This document shows positions 35,255-39,031 of a stretch of DNA of 39,031 nt, in pieces; within the stretch, counting starts at the first letter, position 1, and the number at the start of each line of letters is the position of its first letter. The translations under genes were made by a program, and so were the position numbers. The notes below the pieces were generated by a model, which ran no database searches, was not told the DNA's origin, and saw only the letters and a program-made list of their open reading frames with translations. Source of the DNA: Parasulfuritortus sp. (lineage in GTDB: Bacteria; Pseudomonadota; Gammaproteobacteria; Burkholderiales; Thiobacillaceae); the NCBI GenBank assembly GCA_031291185.1, contig JARLJM010000066.1, forward strand, positions 1 through 39,031, in the 5' to 3' direction.

Positions 35255-35277
35255 TTGAACTCACTGAAAACGCAACC

Positions 35278-36588
35278 ATGAAACCCATCAATGTAGGCCT
35301 GCTCGGCATCGGCACTGTCGGCGGCGGCACCTGGACCGTCCTCAAGCGCAACGAAGAAGAGATCACCCGCCGCGCGGGGCGCCCCATCCGCATCACCCAC
35401 ATCGCCGACCGCAACCTGGACTATGCACGCAGCGTGACCGGCGGCAACGCCAAGGTCACCGACGACGCTTTCGCCGTGGTCGACGATCCGGAAATCGACA
35501 TCGTGGTCGAGCTGATCGGCGGCTATACCGTGGCCAGGGACCTGGTCATGAAGGCGATCGAGAACGGCAAGCATGTGGTCACCGCCAACAAGGCGCTGCT
35601 CGCCGTGCATGGCAACGAGATCTTTGCCGCCGCCCAGAAGAAGGGCGTCACGGTCGCCTTCGAGGCTGCCGTCGCCGGCGGCATTCCCATCATCAAGGCC
35701 TTGCGCGAAGGCTTGTCGGCCAACCGCATCCAGTGGCTGGCCGGGATCATCAACGGCACCACCAACTTCATCCTGTCCGAGATGCGCGACAAGGGCCTGG
35801 CCTTCGCCGACGTGCTCAAGGAAGCGCAACGCCTGGGCTACGCCGAGGCCGATCCGACCTTTGACATCGAAGGGGTCGACGCCGCGCACAAGGCCACGCT
35901 GATGGCGTCCATCGCCTTCGGTATTCCGGTCCAGTTCGACAAGGCCTATATCGAGGGCATCTCCAGGCTGGATGCCAAGGACATCAAATACGCAGAGGAG
36001 CTTGGTTACCGGATAAAGCTGCTCGGTATCGCCAAGCGCAAGGCTGCTGGCGTCGAACTGCGCGTGCACCCGACCCTGATCCCGGCCAAGCGCCTGATCG
36101 CCAACGTCGAGGGCGCCATGAACGCCGTCCTGGTCTGGGGCGATGCCGTCGGCGCCACGCTGTATTACGGCAAGGGCGCCGGCGCTGAGCCGACCGCCTC
36201 GGCCGTGATCGCCGACCTGGTCGACGTGACCCGCCTGCTGACGGCCGATCCGCTGAACCGGGTTCCCCATCTGGCCTTCCAGCCGGATCAGTTGTCCGAC
36301 TTACCGGTGCTGCCGATGTCGGAAGTGGAAACCGCCTATTACCTGCGCCTGCGAGTGCAGGACAAGCCGGGCGTGCTGGCCGACATCACCCGCATCCTGG
36401 CCGACCAGGGCGTTTCCATCGATGCCATGATGCAGAAGGAACCGGCCGAGGACGAAGGCGAGACCGACATCATCATCCTGACCCACGTCTGCAAGGAATC
36501 GGCGGCCGACTTCGTCATCGGTCGGGTCGAGGCGCTGCCTGCGGTGATCGGCAAGGTGACCCGGATTCGCCTGGAACTGCTCCAGTGA
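35278..36588 (+). CDS. hom: Homoserine dehydrogenase
   Basis: A 436-residue monofunctional enzyme. It has an NAD(P)-binding GLLGIGTVGGGT (7-18), then ENGKHVVTANKALLAVHG with the catalytic-region lysine, AGGIPIIKALREGLSANRI, GIINGTTNFIL, and DPTFDIEGVDAAHKATLMAS. A C-terminal ACT domain (about 355-436, YYLRLRVQDKPGVLADITRI) implies feedback control, probably by threonine. It reduces aspartate semialdehyde to homoserine. No kinase domain is fused. A cyclase gene separates it from thrC. Confidence 0.95.
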   Translation: MKPINVGLLGIGTVGGGTWTVLKRNEEEITRRAGRPIRITHIADRNLDYARSVTGGNAKVTDDAFAVVDDPEIDIVVELIGGYTVARDLVMKAIENGKHVVTANKALLAVHGNEIFAAAQKKGVTVAFEAAVAGGIPIIKALREGLSANRIQWLAGIINGTTNFILSEMRDKGLAFADVLKEAQRLGYAEADPTFDIEGVDAAHKATLMASIAFGIPVQFDKAYIEGISRLDAKDIKYAEELGYRIKLLGIAKRKAAGVELRVHPTLIPAKRLIANVEGAMNAVLVWGDAVGATLYYGKGAGAEPTASAVIADLVDVTRLLTADPLNRVPHLAFQPDQLSDLPVLPMSEVETAYYLRLRVQDKPGVLADITRILADQGVSIDAMMQKEPAEDEGETDIIILTHVCKESAADFVIGRVEALPAVIGKVTRIRLELLQ

Positions 36589-36601
36589 TCCTGCCTGAAG
36601 C

Positions 36602-37909
36602 ATGAGCCGCCAGCCCGTCAACATCCTGAAATACCTGCCACCGGAAACCGACCGGGCCGGTCTGATCCGGCTGTTCGACAGCTATCGCAGCCGTTACATC
36701 GGTTCGCAACTGATCGACGACTGCAGCCGTCAGGCCGGCGCCTGCGTCAGTCAGGAAGAGCTCGTGGGCTGCCTTGAAGCGGCCCTGGTCAATGGCGATG
36801 AGAAGACCTGCCGTGATCTGGTTGCCCGGATGTGCCGGGACAATGTGCCGTTCATGATCGTCGCGCATGAGATCGCCTATCTGCGCGACGCGCTGATCAA
36901 GCTCGCGGTGGAGGCGGACGAATCGAATCTGGTCACGGCTGCGGTAACGTTCTTCGACGATCTGCAGGATCATCTCGCCCAGGTGTTCCTGGATGACTTC
37001 CTGAAAATTCTTCGCACCCGCAACCATGTCCGCCTTCAGCACATCGCCGCACTTTCGGAAAAGAACCTGCTGGTGTACTTCGAACGTCATCTGGCGTGGA
37101 TGGAGAAACTGACCGAAGCCGTTGCTACACGTGACGTCACGGCGATGCCCGAGATGGATCATCAGAACTGCGAGTTCGGCCAGTGGCTGCATAACGAGGG
37201 CATGGCCCTGATCCGCGATCGCAGCCATTACAAGGAAATCGTGCGCATCCATGCCGACATGCATGGCGTGGTGCCCGATATCCGGAATGCCATGGCGGGC
37301 GGTGCCGACAGTCTACCCATCCTGGCGCGCCTGAAAAAGGCCGAAAACCATTCGCTCGATCTCGGCAGCGAGATCTCCATGCTCAACAGCATGGTCATCA
37401 TGAGCGTGTACAGCAAGGACCCGATGACCGGTCTGCTGACCCGGCGCAGCCTGGACCGGATCATGCTCAACCAGCTGGAAATCTCCCGTGCCACGGAAAC
37501 CCCGTGCTGTCTGCTGATGTGCGATCTCGATCACTTCAAGCAGATCAACGATGAGCACGGGCATGTCGTGGGCGATCAGGCCATCCTTCATTTCAGCCAG
37601 GTGATGCGCGAGGTGCTGCGCCAGTCGGACCTTCTGTTCCGCTATGGTGGCGAGGAGTTTCTGATCATCCTGCCCTCGACCGACTATGATCAGGGCATGG
37701 CGCTGGCCGAGAAGCTGCGCGCCAGGCTGAACGATCAGCCCATGTCCGTCGAGCAGGCAAAGGTCGACGTTCGGGCCAGCTTCGGCCTGCTCGAGGTGCA
37801 TGGCCGCAAGACCGCCTTTATCGACAACGAGCTGGTTCGGGAACTGATTCAGGCATGCGACCAGAAGTTGTATTTGGCCAAGCAGCGCGGCCGCAACCAG
37901 GTCGCCTGA
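36602..37909 (+). CDS. CZB-domain diguanylate cyclase (DgcZ-like)
   Basis: A 435-residue soluble protein. Residues 1-145 form a helical domain I do not recognise, with several cysteines (C41, C48, C57, C70, C78). A CZB zinc-binding domain follows (about 155-245), with likely ligands H163, C190, H217 and H221 in HQNCEFGQWL and HADMH. The GGDEF domain (about 270-435) has the active motif GGEEF (349-353) and an inhibitory RxxD site at R340-D343, five residues before it. E. coli DgcZ is a zinc-inhibited CZB-GGDEF cyclase, so zinc control is likely. It starts 13 bases after hom and ends 51 bases before thrC. Confidence 0.9.
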   Translation: MSRQPVNILKYLPPETDRAGLIRLFDSYRSRYIGSQLIDDCSRQAGACVSQEELVGCLEAALVNGDEKTCRDLVARMCRDNVPFMIVAHEIAYLRDALIKLAVEADESNLVTAAVTFFDDLQDHLAQVFLDDFLKILRTRNHVRLQHIAALSEKNLLVYFERHLAWMEKLTEAVATRDVTAMPEMDHQNCEFGQWLHNEGMALIRDRSHYKEIVRIHADMHGVVPDIRNAMAGGADSLPILARLKKAENHSLDLGSEISMLNSMVIMSVYSKDPMTGLLTRRSLDRIMLNQLEISRATETPCCLLMCDLDHFKQINDEHGHVVGDQAILHFSQVMREVLRQSDLLFRYGGEEFLIILPSTDYDQGMALAEKLRARLNDQPMSVEQAKVDVRASFGLLEVHGRKTAFIDNELVRELIQACDQKLYLAKQRGRNQVA

Positions 37910-37933
37910 ACAGATTGGCCTGCGGCTGGCGCT

Positions 37934-37939
37934 TACAAT
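37934..37939 (+). promoter_or_regulatory. Possible -10 element before thrC
   Basis: TACAAT lies 21 bases before the thrC start. A TTGGCC at 37915-37920 is too close (13 bases) to be a good -35, so this is weak. Confidence 0.2.
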
Positions 37940-37960
37940 CCAGACAATGTTAGGAATGCC

Positions 37961-39031
37961 ATGAAGTACATTTCCACCCGCGGCAATGCCCCCGCGCTGA
38001 AGTTCTCCGAAATCCTGCTCGGTGGCCTGGCCCCGGACGGCGGTCTGTACATGCCGGAGGACTATCCCCGGTTCACTGCCGATGACCTCGCCGTCATGCG
38101 CGGCATGGATTACCGCGAACTGGCCCTGACCGTACTCTCCAGGCTGGCCGACGACATTCACGTCGCCGACCTCAAGGATCTGGTCGACCGGACCTACACA
38201 GCAGGGACCTACGGCCACGGCCGGCCCGATACCGACTTCGGGCAAATTGCACCGGTACGCAAGCTGGAAGACGGCCTGTATATCCTTGAACTGTCCAACG
38301 GCCCGACCCTGGCCTTCAAGGACATGGCCATGCAGCTGCTCGGCAACCTGTTCGAGTACGCACTCGACAAGGCTGGCATGGACATCAACATCCTCGGTGC
38401 GACCTCGGGCGACACCGGCTCGGCCGCCGAGTACGCCATGCGCGGCAAGAAGAACGTGCGCGTGTTCATGCTCTCGCCGCTGGAGGGCATGACCCGCTTC
38501 CAGCAGGCCCAGATGTACAGCCTGCAGGACGCCAACATCCACAACCTGGTAATGCGCGGCGTGTTCGACGACTGCCAGGATATCGTCAAGGCAGTCTCCA
38601 ACGACCTCGAGTTCAAGACCCGTTTTCGCATCGGCGCGGTCAACTCGATCAACTGGGCCCGCGTTGCGGCCCAGGCCATCTATTACTTCAAGGCCTATTT
38701 CGCGGTGACCGAGAACAACGATCAGAAGGTCTCGTTCTCGGTACCTTCCGGCAACTTCGGCAATGTCTGCGCCGGCCATATCGCCCGTCAGATGGGGCTG
38801 CCCATCGACAAGCTGATCGTCGCCAGCAACGAGAACGACGTGCTCGACGAGTTTTTCCGCACCGGGGTCTACCGTCCGCGCACCGCGGCCGAAACCAGCC
38901 ACACCTCCAGTCCGTCGATGGATATCTCCAAGGCCTCCAACTTCGAACGATTCATCTTCGACCTGTGTGGCCGCGACAGCGCCAAGGTGCGCGAGTTGTG
39001 GGCCGCCGTCGACCAGGGCGGCGCCTTCGAC
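37961..39031 (+). CDS. thrC: Threonine synthase, 5' part
   Basis: The first 357 residues of ThrC; the gene continues past the window. It begins MKYISTRGNAPALKFSEILL, has GGLAPDGGLYMPE, and the PLP lysine K120 in NGPTLAFKDMAMQLLG. LGATSGDTGSAAEYAMRGK, SINWARVAAQAIYYFKAYF and SVPSGNFGNVCAGHIA are further family blocks. The long ThrC type is indicated. It converts O-phosphohomoserine to threonine; homoserine kinase is not in the window. ATG 37961 follows TAGGA at 37951-37955. Confidence 0.95.
   Translation, partial: MKYISTRGNAPALKFSEILLGGLAPDGGLYMPEDYPRFTADDLAVMRGMDYRELALTVLSRLADDIHVADLKDLVDRTYTAGTYGHGRPDTDFGQIAPVRKLEDGLYILELSNGPTLAFKDMAMQLLGNLFEYALDKAGMDINILGATSGDTGSAAEYAMRGKKNVRVFMLSPLEGMTRFQQAQMYSLQDANIHNLVMRGVFDDCQDIVKAVSNDLEFKTRFRIGAVNSINWARVAAQAIYYFKAYFAVTENNDQKVSFSVPSGNFGNVCAGHIARQMGLPIDKLIVASNENDVLDEFFRTGVYRPRTAAETSHTSSPSMDISKASNFERFIFDLCGRDSAKVRELWAAVDQGGAFD

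Noticed and set aside
37313..38902. Long minus-strand frame (529 codons) across the cyclase and thrC
   Set aside because: It is antisense to two clearly recognised genes and spans their boundary.

Overview
The window looks like chromosomal core sequence from a GC-rich betaproteobacterium, possibly a Nitrosomonadales-type lineage. That placement is an inference from gene order and family membership: rpoZ-spoT-ridA-recG-ubiC-ubiA, surE-pcm-nlpD-rpoS, Mth938-like/alaA-hom-thrC, and argD-argF-argG. I see no rRNA, tRNA, transposase, integrase, phage gene or CRISPR array, and no gene that is clearly broken.

Layout, left to right. (1) 1-4436, plus strand: the 3' part of a membrane acyltransferase (COG4299/NagX-like), then a TonB energy-transduction operon tonB-exbB-exbD-exbD-TPR protein. 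(2) 4437-4892: a gene-free stretch with several strong inverted repeats, then comEC (DNA uptake). (3) 7206-7606: a gene-free stretch with an AT-rich core and DnaA-box-like sequences, including a perfect inverted pair, then the arginine genes argD-argF-(DUF2283)-argG followed by ppnP, yajQ and a chemoreceptor. (4) 13781-23757, minus strand: tcdA and a secreted DUF6515-like protein; then ubiA-ubiC-recG, a PAS-GGDEF-EAL-CZB protein, ridA, spoT and rpoZ. In transcription order the last block is rpoZ-spoT-ridA-GGDEF/EAL-recG-ubiC-ubiA. (5) 23823-25357: a coiled-coil membrane protein with clustered cysteines, divergent from a short-chain dehydrogenase. (6) 25411-29871, plus strand: surE-pcm-nlpD-rpoS-HAD phosphatase-Crp/Fnr regulator, tightly packed with overlapping stop and start codons. 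(7) 29876-33483: a Cpx-type histidine kinase and response regulator (minus), divergent from a Spy/CpxP-like periplasmic protein and a Ser/Pro-rich EF-hand protein (plus). (8) 33512-39031: a Mth938-like protein (minus), then alaA-hom-(CZB-GGDEF cyclase)-thrC, with thrC running off the window.

How the genes work together: much of the window is amino-acid supply (arginine; alanine; threonine from homoserine) and stress or growth control (SpoT ppGpp, omega subunit, RpoS, NlpD, protein repair by Pcm). A second theme is cyclic-di-GMP: a dual-domain enzyme and a diguanylate cyclase, both with a zinc-binding CZB domain and each lying inside a housekeeping gene string, plus YajQ, whose relatives bind c-di-GMP. 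The most system-like accessory block is the two-component/Spy-like/EF-hand set. Its two plus-strand genes share upstream TTAAC repeats and a CATGGGTCA element, suggesting one regulon for envelope or metal/calcium stress.
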